The notes beneath the pieces were generated by a model. That model was given only the letters and a program-made list of their open reading frames with translations, was not told where the DNA came from and ran no database searches. Positions 55,608 to 64,000 of a stretch of 64,000 nt of DNA are shown in pieces. The stretch's first letter is position 1. Each line of letters opens with the position of its first letter. The translations under genes were made by a program, and so were the position numbers. Source of the DNA: Bradyrhizobium zhanjiangense (GTDB lineage: Bacteria; Pseudomonadota; Alphaproteobacteria; Rhizobiales; Xanthobacteraceae); the NCBI RefSeq assembly GCF_004114935.1, contig NZ_CP022221.1:4609001-4673000 (forward strand). Reading direction: 5' to 3'.

Positions 55608-56831
55608 ATGAGCGCGGTCCCATTGCGTAACAACAGGCTTGCTGCGTCTGCCGTCCGCAGCGTCACGGTACTCGGTGCCACCGGCTCGATCGGCGACAGC
55701 ACGATGGATTTGCTGCGCGCCTCGCCCGAACGCTATCGCGTCGAGGCGCTGACGGCGAACGGCAATGTCGAAGCGCTGGCCAAGCTCGCGAAGGAATTCT
55801 CCGCGCGCTACGTCGCGATCGCCGACACCTCCAAGCTCGCCGAGCTGAAGGCCGCGTTGGCCGGGACCAGCACCGAATGCGGCGCCGGCGAAAGCGCGGT
55901 GATCGAGGCGGGTGCGCGTCCTGCCGATTGGGTGATGGCGGCCGTGAGCGGCGCCGCCGGACTCAAGCCGGCCCTGGCCGCGGTTGATCGCGGCGCGCAT
56001 GTCGCGCTCGCCAACAAGGAATGCCTGGTCTGCGCCGGCGATTTCTTCATGCAGCGCGCGGCAAAAGCCGGCGCCTGCATCCTGCCGGCCGATTCCGAGC
56101 ACAATGCTCTGTTCCAGGCGCTGAGCTCAGGCAATCGCGACGAGCTCGTCCGCGTCATCATCACGGCCTCCGGCGGCCCGTTCCGGACCTGGAAGCCTGC
56201 CGACATCGAGCAGGCCACGCTCGAGCAGGCCCTGAAGCACCCCAACTGGAGCATGGGCCAAAAGATCACGATCGATTCCGCCTCGATGATGAACAAGGGG
56301 CTCGAGGTGATCGAGGCGTCCTATCTGTTCGCGCTCGCGCCCGACGAGATCGACGTGCTCGTTCATCCGCAGTCGATCATCCACGGCATGGTCGAGTTTT
56401 CCGATTGCTCCGTCGTGGCCCAGCTCGGCGCGCCCGACATGCGGACGCCGATCGCGCATTGTCTCGGGTGGCCCGACCGTATCAAGGGTCCGGCGGCCAA
56501 GCTCGACCTGGCCAAGATCGGCCAACTGACCTTCGAGGCGCCGGATTTCGAGCGGTTCCCGGGCCTGCGCCTAGCCTTCGATTCGCTCCGGACCGGGAAG
56601 GGAGCGACCACGGTCTACAATGCTGCCAACGAGGTCGCCGTCGCCGCCTTCATCGCCGGCAAGATCCGGTTTGGTGCGATCGCGCGCCTGGTCGAGGCGA
56701 CGCTGGATGACTGGGTCCGCAGCGGGAACCAGGCTCCGATGACCTCGGCCGATGATGCAATCTCCGTTGACCATGTTGCTCGAAATAGAGCTGCCGCCCT
56801 ATTGCCTCAAATTGCCTTAAAGGCATCCTAG
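55608..56831 (+). CDS. dxr: 1-deoxy-D-xylulose-5-phosphate reductoisomerase
   Basis: 407 residues. Second step of the MEP isoprenoid pathway, which supplies precursors to UppS next door. NADPH loop [19 protein letters not shown]; metal and substrate residues in [34 protein letters not shown] and [13 protein letters not shown]. The ATG at 55608 follows GGTGAGGAT. The C-terminal ~30 residues after [12 protein letters not shown] are slightly longer than in E. coli. Confidence 0.96.
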   Translation: MSAVPLRNNRLAASAVRSVTVLGATGSIGDSTMDLLRASPERYRVEALTANGNVEALAKLAKEFSARYVAIADTSKLAELKAALAGTSTECGAGESAVIEAGARPADWVMAAVSGAAGLKPALAAVDRGAHVALANKECLVCAGDFFMQRAAKAGACILPADSEHNALFQALSSGNRDELVRVIITASGGPFRTWKPADIEQATLEQALKHPNWSMGQKITIDSASMMNKGLEVIEASYLFALAPDEIDVLVHPQSIIHGMVEFSDCSVVAQLGAPDMRTPIAHCLGWPDRIKGPAAKLDLAKIGQLTFEAPDFERFPGLRLAFDSLRTGKGATTVYNAANEVAVAAFIAGKIRFGAIARLVEATLDDWVRSGNQAPMTSADDAISVDHVARNRAAALLPQIALKAS

Positions 56832-56876
56832 ATGGTTCGGGGCCAGGGCCTTTGCGGCGCTGGATGAGGGAATTCG

Positions 56877-58028
56877 ATGATCGACTTTTTTGTCCATAGT
56901 TTCAATACGTTGAGCCATGGGCTCCTCGGTTACGTGATCCCCTTCCTGTTCGTCCTGACCATCGTCGTGTTCTTCCACGAGCTCGGCCATTTCCTGGTCG
57001 CGCGCTGGGCGGGCGTTCGCGTTTTGACCTTTTCACTCGGTTTCGGGCCTGAGCTGGTCGGTTTCAACGACCGTCACGGGACGCGCTGGAAGATCTCCGC
57101 GATTCCGCTTGGCGGCTACGTCAAGTTCTTCGGCGACGAGAGCGAGGCCTCGACCCCGTCGGCCGAGGCGCTCGCGGCCATGACGGCCGAGGAGCGCGCC
57201 GGCAGCTTCCATCACAAGAAGGTCGGCCCGCGCGCCGCCATCGTCGCCGCCGGACCGATCGCCAATTTCATCCTGGGCGCGCTGATCTTCGCCGCCATGG
57301 CGCTGTACTACGGCAAGCCGAGCACGATCGCGCGCGTGGACGGCGTCGTCGCCGACGGCGCTGCGGCCGCGGCGGGCTTCAAGATCGGGGACGTCGTCGT
57401 CCAGATCGACGGCAAACCGATCGAGAGCTTTGCCGACATGCAGCGAATCGTTGCGATGAGTGCAGGTTCAGCGCTTGCGTTCCAGGTGAAGCGCGACGGT
57501 GCCATCGTGTCGCTGACTGCGACCCCCGCACTGCTCGAGCGCAAGGATCCCTTCGGCAACCGTCATCGTGTCGGCGTGCTCGGTGTCGAGCACAAGTCGC
57601 AGGCTGGTGAGGCCTCGACCGCTCCGGTGGGCATCGGCGAAGCGCTCAAGATCGGCGTCGAGCAGGTCTGGTTCATCATCACCAGCACCTTCAAGTTCCT
57701 GGGCTCGTTGTTCGTCGGAAACGGCAATCCCAACGAGGTCAGCGGCGTCCTGGGAATCGCGAAGATGTCGGGGCAGGCGGCCAGCGCCGGATTCCAGTTC
57801 GTGATCAATTTGTGCGCGGTGCTGTCGGTGTCGATCGGCCTGTTGAACCTGTTCCCGATCCCGCTGCTCGATGGCGGTCACCTTATGTTCTATGCGGCGG
57901 AAGTGGTCCGCGGCCGGCCGCTGTCCGAACGGACTCAGGAGATGGGGTTCCGAATCGGGCTCGGTTTGGTGCTGATGTTGATGGTGTTTGCGACCTACAA
58001 CGACATCCTTCGGATGGCGGCTTCCTGA
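56877..58028 (+). CDS. rseP: Site-2 intramembrane metalloprotease RseP
   Basis: 383 residues. Zinc motif HELGH at 34-38 in the first membrane helix, a PDZ domain (about 120-210; VVADGAAAAAGFKIGDVVVQIDG) and the second metal ligand region NLFPIPLLDGGHL near residue 325. RseP cleaves anti-sigma factors and residual signal peptides. Only one PDZ domain is evident, unlike the two of E. coli. The gene lies between dxr and bamA as usual. Confidence 0.95.
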   Translation: MIDFFVHSFNTLSHGLLGYVIPFLFVLTIVVFFHELGHFLVARWAGVRVLTFSLGFGPELVGFNDRHGTRWKISAIPLGGYVKFFGDESEASTPSAEALAAMTAEERAGSFHHKKVGPRAAIVAAGPIANFILGALIFAAMALYYGKPSTIARVDGVVADGAAAAAGFKIGDVVVQIDGKPIESFADMQRIVAMSAGSALAFQVKRDGAIVSLTATPALLERKDPFGNRHRVGVLGVEHKSQAGEASTAPVGIGEALKIGVEQVWFIITSTFKFLGSLFVGNGNPNEVSGVLGIAKMSGQAASAGFQFVINLCAVLSVSIGLLNLFPIPLLDGGHLMFYAAEVVRGRPLSERTQEMGFRIGLGLVLMLMVFATYNDILRMAAS

Positions 58029-58045
58029 TAGGGGCTTTTTTGTGG

Positions 58046-58063
58046 CGTTGCTGTTGAGCAACG
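58046..58063. promoter_or_regulatory. Hairpin in the rseP-bamA gap
   Basis: CGTTGCT (58046-58052), GTTG loop, AGCAACG (58057-58063), 18 bp after the rseP stop. No T-run follows. It may attenuate or stabilise transcription into bamA, whose own promoter I cannot place in this 178-bp gap. Confidence 0.35.
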
Positions 58064-58206
58064 TCTTGGAATGAAATTGAAATTGCGGCGCGCTCGACCG
58101 TTTGCGGCGTCGGTGAAATTGGCTACAAGCGGCCTGAACTTGGGGAATCTTTCCAGATCGGCGTTGGGGTTGGGTCTGGTACGGAATGATAAGGGCGCGT
58201 TGCGCG

Positions 58207-60729
58207 ATGAAGTTTGGACTGCGACTCCGGGGGGGCTTGCTCGCAACCCTGATCATGTTCGGCGCGCCGGTGGTTGCCCCGGTTGGGGCTGTTTTCGTGT
58301 CTTCGTCTGCACTCGCTCAGACGGTCCAGTCGATTTCCGTCCAAGGAAATCGCCGTGTCGAGGTGGAGACGATCCGCTCCTATTTCAAGCCGGGCCCGGG
58401 CGGCCGCCTGGATCAAGGCGCCATCGACGACGGCCTGAAGGCGTTGATCGAGACTGGCCTGTTCCAGGACGTCAGGATCAATCGCGGCCCCGGCGGCCAG
58501 ATCATCGTCTCCGTGGTGGAAAACCCGGTGATCGGGCGCATCGCCTTCGAGGGCAACAAGAAGATCAAGGACGAGCAGCTCACCGCTGAGGTCCAGTCCA
58601 AGGCACGGGGCACCTTCTCCCGCGCCATGGTGCAGTCCGACACATTGCGAATCGCCGAGATCTATCGCCGGTCCGGCCGCTATGACGTGCGCGTCACGCC
58701 TGAAATCATCGAGCAGCCGAACAATCGCGTCGACCTGATCTTCACGATCGAGGAGGGCGCCAAGACCGGCGTCAAGTCGATCGAGTTCGTCGGCAACAAT
58801 GCATTCTCGTCTTATCGCCTGCGCGACGTCATCAAGACGCGCGAATCGAACCTGCTGAGCTTCCTCGCCAGCGGTGACATCTACGATCCCGATCGCGTCG
58901 AGGCGGACCGCGACCTGATCCGTCGCTTCTATCTCAAGCACGGCTTCGCCGACGTCCAGGTCGTGGCCGCGCTCACCGAATACGATCCGGAGAAGAAGGG
59001 CTTCAACGTCACCTTCAAGATCGAGGAAGGCGCGCAATACCGCGTCGGCGCGGTTGACTTCCGCTCCAGCATTCCGAATTTCGATCCCTCGTCGCTGCGC
59101 GGGTATTCGCGCGTCAGCGTCGGCTCGCTCTACAACGTCGAATCGGTCGAGAAGTCGGTCGAGGAGATGCAGATCGAGGCTTCGCGCCGCGGTTATGCCT
59201 TCGCCGTGGTTCGTCCCGGCGGCGACCGCAATTTCGAGGCCCATACCGTCTCCGTCGTGTTCAACGTCGACGAGGGCCCGCGCACCTATATCGAGCGCAT
59301 CAACCTGCGCGGCAACACCCGCACGCGCGACTACGTGATCCGCCGCGAGTTCGACATCTCGGAAGGCGATGCCTACAACCGCGCGCTGGTCGACCGCGCC
59401 GAGCGGCGGCTGAAGAACCTCGACTACTTCAAGAGCGTGAAGATCACGACCGAACCCGGCTCGTCGAGCGACCGCGTGATCCTGATCGTCGACATGGAAG
59501 AGAAATCGACCGGCGACTTCTCGATCTCCGGCGGCTACTCCACGACCGACGGCGCGCTGGCCGAAGTCTCGATCTCCGAGCGCAATCTGCTCGGCCGCGG
59601 CCTGTTTGCCAAGGCGTCGGTGACCTATGGCCAGTATGCGCGCGGTTACTCGCTGTCGTTCGTCGAGCCCTATCTGCTCGACTATCGCGTGGCGCTCGGC
59701 CTCGACCTCTATCAGCGCCAGCAGCTGGCCAACAGCTACATCTCCTACGGCACCAAGACGCTCGGCTTCTCGCCGCGCCTCGGCTTCTCCTTGCGTGAAG
59801 ACCTGGCGCTCCAGCTGCGCTACTCGATCTACCAGCAGGAAATCACGCTGCCGTACTATCTGGCGAACTGTAACAACAATCTGGGAACGTCGGCCTTCAA
59901 CCCGAGCCCGGCCTTCGCCGCCGTGAACGGCATCGACCTGAGCTCGACCAACGGCCTCGGTTGCTACAGCGACGGTGAAGCCTCGCTGCCGGTGCGCAAG
60001 GAACTTGCCAACGGCAAGACCCTGACCTCGGCGCTCGGCTACACGCTGACCTACAACACGCTGGACAACAACAAGAACCCCACCGACGGTCTGCTCATCG
60101 ACTTCCGGCAGGATTTCGCCGGCGTCGGCGGCGACGTCAGCTATCTGAAGACCGTTGCGGACGGAAAGTACTACGCTCCGCTGGTGTCTGACATCGTCGG
60201 CATCGTCCGTCTTCAGGGCGGTATTCTGACCAAGATCAACGATGATCTGCGGATGCTCGACCACTTCCAGATGGGCCCGAACCTCGTCCGTGGCTTCGCG
60301 CCGAACGGCATCGGCCCGCGCGACCTGAATCCTTTCGGTACGCAGGACGCGCTCGGCGGCACCAAGTATTGGGGCGCTTCGCTCGAATTGCAGATGCCGT
60401 TCTGGTTCCTGCCCAAGGAAGTGGGTCTGAAGGGCGCAGTCTATGCCGACGCCGGCGGTCTCTACGACTATAAGGGACCGACGAGTTGGACCGCTACCAA
60501 CGAGGTCAATGTGCCGGGCTGTATCCCGTCGACCATCAATCCGACGAGCACCGGAACCTGTACTGGCCTCGTTTACGACGACAGCAAGGTGGTCCGCACG
60601 TCGGTCGGTGTCGGCCTGATCTGGCAGTCGCCGTTCGGTCCGCTGCGCTTCGACTACGCCGTGCCGCTCACCAAGGGCAAGTACGACCGCACGCAGGAGT
60701 TCCGGTTCGGCGGCGGCACCACGTTCTAA
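58207..60729 (+). CDS. bamA: Outer membrane protein assembly factor BamA
   Basis: 840 residues from the ATG at 58207. Signal peptide to SSSALAQ, then five POTRA domains (first: VQSISVQGNRRVEVETIRSYF; others start near IGRIAFEGNKKI, GVKSIEFVGNNAF, RVGAVDFRS, YIERINLRGNTRT). The 16-strand barrel contains the L6 motif VRGFAPNGIGPRD (VRGF). The C-terminus FRFGGGTTF ends in Phe as the assembly signal requires. A start seven codons upstream at 58186 is possible; neither has a strong ribosome binding site. Confidence 0.95.
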   Translation: MKFGLRLRGGLLATLIMFGAPVVAPVGAVFVSSSALAQTVQSISVQGNRRVEVETIRSYFKPGPGGRLDQGAIDDGLKALIETGLFQDVRINRGPGGQIIVSVVENPVIGRIAFEGNKKIKDEQLTAEVQSKARGTFSRAMVQSDTLRIAEIYRRSGRYDVRVTPEIIEQPNNRVDLIFTIEEGAKTGVKSIEFVGNNAFSSYRLRDVIKTRESNLLSFLASGDIYDPDRVEADRDLIRRFYLKHGFADVQVVAALTEYDPEKKGFNVTFKIEEGAQYRVGAVDFRSSIPNFDPSSLRGYSRVSVGSLYNVESVEKSVEEMQIEASRRGYAFAVVRPGGDRNFEAHTVSVVFNVDEGPRTYIERINLRGNTRTRDYVIRREFDISEGDAYNRALVDRAERRLKNLDYFKSVKITTEPGSSSDRVILIVDMEEKSTGDFSISGGYSTTDGALAEVSISERNLLGRGLFAKASVTYGQYARGYSLSFVEPYLLDYRVALGLDLYQRQQLANSYISYGTKTLGFSPRLGFSLREDLALQLRYSIYQQEITLPYYLANCNNNLGTSAFNPSPAFAAVNGIDLSSTNGLGCYSDGEASLPVRKELANGKTLTSALGYTLTYNTLDNNKNPTDGLLIDFRQDFAGVGGDVSYLKTVADGKYYAPLVSDIVGIVRLQGGILTKINDDLRMLDHFQMGPNLVRGFAPNGIGPRDLNPFGTQDALGGTKYWGASLELQMPFWFLPKEVGLKGAVYADAGGLYDYKGPTSWTATNEVNVPGCIPSTINPTSTGTCTGLVYDDSKVVRTSVGVGLIWQSPFGPLRFDYAVPLTKGKYDRTQEFRFGGGTTF

Positions 60730-60741
60730 TTCGATCAGCAC

Positions 60742-60787
60742 GGCACGATCCGGATCACTGGAGCCGGTTTCCGAAAGGGATCGTGCC
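60742..60787. repeat. Diverged palindromic repeat, GAGCATGATC-family relative
   Basis: Arms GGCACGATCC (60742-60751) and GGATCGTGCC (60778-60787), with CCGGTTTCCG between, the same inner layout as the element at 10075-10123. It lies between bamA and lpxD. Confidence 0.7.
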
Positions 60788-60854
60788 AATCCTGCAGATG
60801 AGGCATGATGCGGCCTGACCGCTTCATGCCGAAGCCGGACCGCGACGGGGTGGA

Positions 60855-61922
60855 ATGGCGCAGCCGACCTTCTTCACAAAACCGCCTGCCTCAGCGTTGG
60901 CTGACATCGCCGCGCTGATCAAGGCGCAGCTCGTCGACCCCGAAAGGGGCGGCCGGATCATCACGGGCCTTGCTTCACTCGACGAAGCCGGCCCGATGCA
61001 TCTGGCGTTCTTCGACAACCTGAAATATGCCGATCAGCTCAAGGCGACCCGGGCCGGGGCCTGCCTCGTCAGCCCGCGCTTCGAGGCCGAGGTGCCCGCG
61101 CATGTGGCCGTGCTGCGGGTGGCGCAGCCGTTCCGTGCCTTCGTCAGGATCGCGCGGGAATGGCACGGAGACGCGCTCAGGCCGCAATCCTGGGTCGGCA
61201 ATGACGGCATCGCGCCGTCCGCCATCATCGATCCCACGGCCCGGCTCGAGGACGGCGTGATCGTCGATCCCCTGGCCGTGATCGGCCCGGGCGTCGAGAT
61301 CGGTAGCGGCACCGTGATCGGCGTCGGCGCGGTGATCGGCCCCGGCGTCAAGATCGGCCGGGACTGCAATGTCGGTGCCCGCACGGCCATCCAGTGCGCC
61401 CTGATCGGCAACAACGTGCTGATCCATCCGGGCTGCTCGATCGGCCAGGACGGCTACGGCTTCATCTTCTTCGGCCCCGAGGGCCATCTGAAGGTGCCGC
61501 AGACCGGGCGGGTGCTGATCCAGAATGACGTCGAGGTCGGCGCCAACACCACGATCGACCGCGGCTCCTTGCGCGACACCGTGATCGGCGAAGGGACCAA
61601 AATCGACAATCAGGTCCAGATCGGCCACAATGTGACGATCGGGCGGCACTGCCTGCTGGCGGCCCAGATCGGCCTCGCCGGCAGCCTGACCATCGGCGAC
61701 AACGTGGCGCTGGGAGCGAAGGTTGGCATCAACAACCACCTCAAGATCGGCGACGGAGCTCAGGTGACCGCTATGAGTGCCGTCAAGGACGACATCCCGC
61801 CGGGCGGACGCTGGGGCGGGCATTTCGCCAAGCCGACCAAACAGTGGTTCAAGGAGATCATCGCGGTGGAGCGCCTGGTGCGCGACAGCAAGGCCGATGC
61901 GAAGGACGAGGGACGGGAATGA
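60855..61922 (+). CDS. lpxD: UDP-3-O-acylglucosamine N-acyltransferase
   Basis: 355 residues. Third step of lipid A synthesis. An N-terminal uridine-binding domain is followed by a left-handed beta-helix of hexapeptide repeats ([21 protein letters not shown] ...). The catalytic His is in the QIGHNVTIG turn and the family motif SIGQDGYGF is present. GGGGTGG precedes the ATG. The stop overlaps the fabZ start (ATGA). Confidence 0.96.
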   Translation: MAQPTFFTKPPASALADIAALIKAQLVDPERGGRIITGLASLDEAGPMHLAFFDNLKYADQLKATRAGACLVSPRFEAEVPAHVAVLRVAQPFRAFVRIAREWHGDALRPQSWVGNDGIAPSAIIDPTARLEDGVIVDPLAVIGPGVEIGSGTVIGVGAVIGPGVKIGRDCNVGARTAIQCALIGNNVLIHPGCSIGQDGYGFIFFGPEGHLKVPQTGRVLIQNDVEVGANTTIDRGSLRDTVIGEGTKIDNQVQIGHNVTIGRHCLLAAQIGLAGSLTIGDNVALGAKVGINNHLKIGDGAQVTAMSAVKDDIPPGGRWGGHFAKPTKQWFKEIIAVERLVRDSKADAKDEGRE

Positions 61923-62380
61923 CGGTGGAATCACCTGTTAAGTTCGAACTGGTGGATATCAACGCGATCCTCCAGACGCTGCCGCACCGCTTTCCGATGC
62001 TCTTGATCGACCGCGTGATCAACATCCGCGCCGATTACAGCGGCATCGGCATCAAGAACGTCACCTTCAACGAGCCGGCCTTCCAAGGGCACTTTCCCGA
62101 GCGCCCGGTCTATCCCGGCGTGATGATGATCGAGGCGATGGCGCAGACCGCGGGCGTGATCGGCATCAAGTCGGTCGAGGGCACCGAGAAGCCGCGCGCG
62201 GTCTATTTCCTGACCATCGACAAGTGCAAGTTCCGCAAGCCCGTGCTGCCCGGCGATACTATCGAGTATCACATGCGCTCGCTCGGCCGCCGCAAGGCCA
62301 TGTGGTGGTTTCACGGCGATGCCAAGGTCAACGGGCAGATCGTTGCGGAAGCCGACGTCGGCGCTATGCTGACGGACTGA
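61919..62380 (+). CDS. fabZ: 3-hydroxyacyl-[acyl-carrier-protein] dehydratase FabZ
   Basis: 153 residues. Hot-dog fold dehydratase of fatty-acid elongation, competing with LpxA for hydroxymyristoyl-[16 protein letters not shown] is the start motif; catalytic His and Glu lie in [20 protein letters not shown]. The ATG at 61919 overlaps the lpxD stop; an upstream frame extension inside lpxD is spurious. Confidence 0.96.
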   Translation: MTVESPVKFELVDINAILQTLPHRFPMLLIDRVINIRADYSGIGIKNVTFNEPAFQGHFPERPVYPGVMMIEAMAQTAGVIGIKSVEGTEKPRAVYFLTIDKCKFRKPVLPGDTIEYHMRSLGRRKAMWWFHGDAKVNGQIVAEADVGAMLTD

Positions 62381-62386
62381 GCGAAA

Positions 62387-62749
62387 TCAACCCTTGCGGA
62401 CCGGCTCGCGTGTCCGGCACGCGTAGCTCCCGGTGGTCGCCTCGGGCTTGATATTTTGGTTGAAGAACTGCCCCATGGAGGGCGCGCCGAGGAGACGCTC
62501 GACCGTATCGGGCGTCACGCCGCAATAGCGGTCATAGGCTCCGTTGTTCGCGACAATCAGATCCTGCTGCTTGCGATCGTAACAGACCCGCTGAAGCACC
62601 GTGCTGCGGGTGATGTCCCGGCATTCAAATGTCCCGAGATCGACGAGGTGGCGTTCGCCGGTCTCGACCGTCTCGGACACGATCGGAGCCGTCGCGAGCT
62701 GGGCGAGCAGAAGTGCCAGGGTCCTGACCACGATCACCTCAAGCTTCAC
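62387..62749 (-). CDS. Secreted KTSC-domain protein
   Basis: 120 residues from a GTG at 62749. Signal peptide KLEVIVVRTLALLLAQLATA, then FECRDITRSTVLQRVCYDRK, GAYDRYCGVTPDTVERLLGA and SMGQFFNQNIK, which follow the KTSC pattern (S-x-x-G-Y/C-D ... G-V-P ... A-x-S-x-G-x-x-F-N). Four cysteines could form two disulphides. The frame opens at 62860, but that N-terminus precedes the signal peptide. It lies antisense inside the otherwise co-directional lpxD-fabZ-lpxA cluster. Function unknown. Confidence 0.75.
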   Translation of the reverse strand: MKLEVIVVRTLALLLAQLATAPIVSETVETGERHLVDLGTFECRDITRSTVLQRVCYDRKQQDLIVANNGAYDRYCGVTPDTVERLLGAPSMGQFFNQNIKPEATTGSYACRTREPVRKG

Positions 62750-62908
62750 ATGAACCTGTTGATGGGCCGGGAAGGCCACCTCATCCGGCACATGAAACAC
62801 GCCGAGATGATACGTCACTGGACAGATCGGGCATAGTCGCGCTAACCAGCCGAAAACCAAGCGACTTCAATACATAACCAGACCTTCTTGACGAGTAAGA
62901 TTGGCTTG

Positions 62909-63700
62909 ATGAGCAAGATTGATCCCACCGCACGGGTCGCGGACGGCGCCGTGATCGGCGCGGGCACCGAGATCGGCCCCTATTGCATCATCGGCCCGAA
63001 CGTCGTGATCGGAGCGAACTGCCAGCTGATCGGACATGTGCATGTCACGGCGCAGACCACGATCGGTGACGGTTGCACCATTTACCCGTTCGCCTCGCTC
63101 GGCACGCCGCCGCAATCGCTCAGCTATCGTGGCGAGCTGACGCAGCTCAAGATCGGCTCGGGCTGCATCATCCGCGAATCCGTGACCATGAATGCTGGCA
63201 CCGTCGCAGGCGGCGGCGTCACCATGGTTGGCGACCGCGGGTATTTCATGAACTGCAGCCATGTCGGCCACGACTGCCATGTCGGCAATGACGTGATCTT
63301 CGCGACGTCGGCAACGCTCGGCGGCCACTGCGAGATCGGCGACTTTGTCTTCATCGGCGGCCTGTCCGCAGTGCACCAGTTCACCCGCATCGGCCCGCAG
63401 GTCATGGTCGGCGGTGTGTGTGGCGTGCGCGACGACATCATCCCGTTCGGCCTCGTCAACGGCCAATATGCGGTGCTGGAAGGCCTCAATCTGATCGGCA
63501 TGAAGCGGCGCAAGTTCACCAAGCAGCGGCTTGCGACCGTGCGCGGGTTCTACCAAAAACTCTTCCATGGTCACGGCACTTTCGCCGAGCGGCTGGAGGC
63601 CGCGCGGCCGCTCGCGGGCGAAGACCCTGCGATCGCCGAAATCCTCGACTTCATCGGCAAGGGCAAGCGCCCGCTCTGTCTTCCCGCCATCGCGAAGTGA
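62909..63700 (+). CDS. lpxA: UDP-N-acetylglucosamine O-acyltransferase
   Basis: 263 residues. First step of lipid A synthesis. Left-handed beta-helix repeats from IDPTARVADGAVIGAGTEIGPYCIIG; the catalytic His is in NCSHVGHDCHVGNDV; the C-terminal helical part starts RKFTKQRLATVRGFYQ. I start at the ATG at 62909; a TTG seven codons upstream is possible. lpxI follows after 7 bp. Confidence 0.96.
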   Translation: MSKIDPTARVADGAVIGAGTEIGPYCIIGPNVVIGANCQLIGHVHVTAQTTIGDGCTIYPFASLGTPPQSLSYRGELTQLKIGSGCIIRESVTMNAGTVAGGGVTMVGDRGYFMNCSHVGHDCHVGNDVIFATSATLGGHCEIGDFVFIGGLSAVHQFTRIGPQVMVGGVCGVRDDIIPFGLVNGQYAVLEGLNLIGMKRRKFTKQRLATVRGFYQKLFHGHGTFAERLEAARPLAGEDPAIAEILDFIGKGKRPLCLPAIAK

Positions 63701-63707
63701 TTTTGGG

Positions 63708-64000
63708 ATGGCCGCGGGCATGACATCGGCGGCTGCGGAGATATCCTCACCTGTCGGCGTGGTCGCCGGCGGCGGCGCGATGCCGTTCGCGGTCGCCGAA
63801 TCGCTCGCCGCGCGCGGCATCACGCCGGTGCTGTTTCCGCTGCGCGGGGCCTGCGATCCGGCGCGGGTGGAGAAATTCCGCCACCGCTGGATCTCGGTCG
63901 GCCAGCTCGGCCGCGCGATGCGGCTGTTTCGCGAAGAAGGCTGCCGCGACCTGATCTTCATCGGCACATTGGTCCGGCCGTCGCTCTCGGAGATCCGCTT
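63708..64000 (+). CDS. lpxI: UDP-2,3-diacylglucosamine pyrophosphatase LpxI (3' partial)
   Basis: The first 97 residues are inside the window: MAAGMTSAAAEISSPVGVVA then GGGAMPFAVAESLAARGI, HRWISVGQLGRAMRLFREEGC and DLIFIGTLVRPSLSEIR. This is the N-terminal domain of the LpxI (DUF1009) family, which replaces LpxH in alphaproteobacteria, and its place after lpxA fits. A second ATG at 63720 is possible. The gene runs off the window. Confidence 0.9.
   Translation, partial: MAAGMTSAAAEISSPVGVVAGGGAMPFAVAESLAARGITPVLFPLRGACDPARVEKFRHRWISVGQLGRAMRLFREEGCRDLIFIGTLVRPSLSEIR

Noticed and set aside
58123..60789. Long antisense frame over bamA
   Set aside because: Shadow of the bamA codons; low-complexity charged sequence without family resemblance.

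Overview
The window is high-GC alphaproteobacterial chromosome. The gene order (nuo operon - birA - rnj - mce - DUF1467; proS - lolC/E - lolD; dnaE; rpsB - tsf - pyrH - frr - uppS - cdsA - dxr - rseP - bamA - lpxD - fabZ - lpxA - lpxI), the DUF3551 and Omp25-like proteins, and several interspersed palindromic repeats typical of Bradyrhizobium point to Bradyrhizobium or a close Nitrobacteraceae relative. This assignment rests on recognition, not on a database search.

Layout. 1-9.7 kb: 3' part of the respiratory complex I operon (nuoI partial to nuoN), then overlapping biotin ligase and RNase J, methylmalonyl-CoA epimerase and a DUF1467 protein. 9.7-19.1 kb: a small anchored protein, a methylthioribose kinase (mtnK), a complete peptide/opine-type ABC importer (SBP, two permeases, two ATPases), an internally deleted LysR regulator, a divergent RidA-family protein, and a repeat-dense intergenic stretch. 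19.1-22.7 kb (minus): a three-gene sugar ABC importer. 22.8-23.75 kb: a frameshifted globin-like gene and, just upstream of it, a promoter/terminator pair that looks like an unannotated small RNA. 23.75-29.4 kb: a copper acquisition operon (DUF2946, TonB-dependent receptor, PCu(A)C chaperone, YcnI-like protein, CopC-CopD-YtkA fusion). 29.5-32.9 kb: proS, lolC/E, lolD. 33-43 kb: an accessory block of three regulator/enzyme pairs (MDR reductase + MmyB-type regulator; LysR + FAD oxidase; MocR + AhpD-like + HD-domain protein), a GNAT protein, two tandem DUF3551 proteins and an outer-membrane beta-barrel. 43-47.5 kb: a LexA-box-controlled 32-residue membrane protein, the replicative polymerase dnaE and a DUF2846 lipoprotein. 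47.6-50.3 kb: a secreted pseudo-caspase with a long proline-rich tail. 50.4-64 kb: the canonical translation / isoprenoid / envelope cluster from rpsB to lpxI (partial), with one antisense secreted KTSC-domain gene between fabZ and lpxA.

How the genes work together. Core genes supply respiration, RNA turnover, translation, lipoprotein sorting, outer-membrane assembly and lipid A synthesis. Accessory genes sit between conserved blocks and are mostly transport or regulator-enzyme pairs. The copper operon could feed the copper centres of the respiratory oxidases. The strongest candidates for something undescribed are the SOS-box-controlled micro-membrane protein at 43.1 kb, the orientation-conserved 29-bp 3'-end element found after two unrelated genes, the putative small RNA at 23.3-23.5 kb, and the pseudo-caspase preceded by an 11-bp-period tandem repeat.
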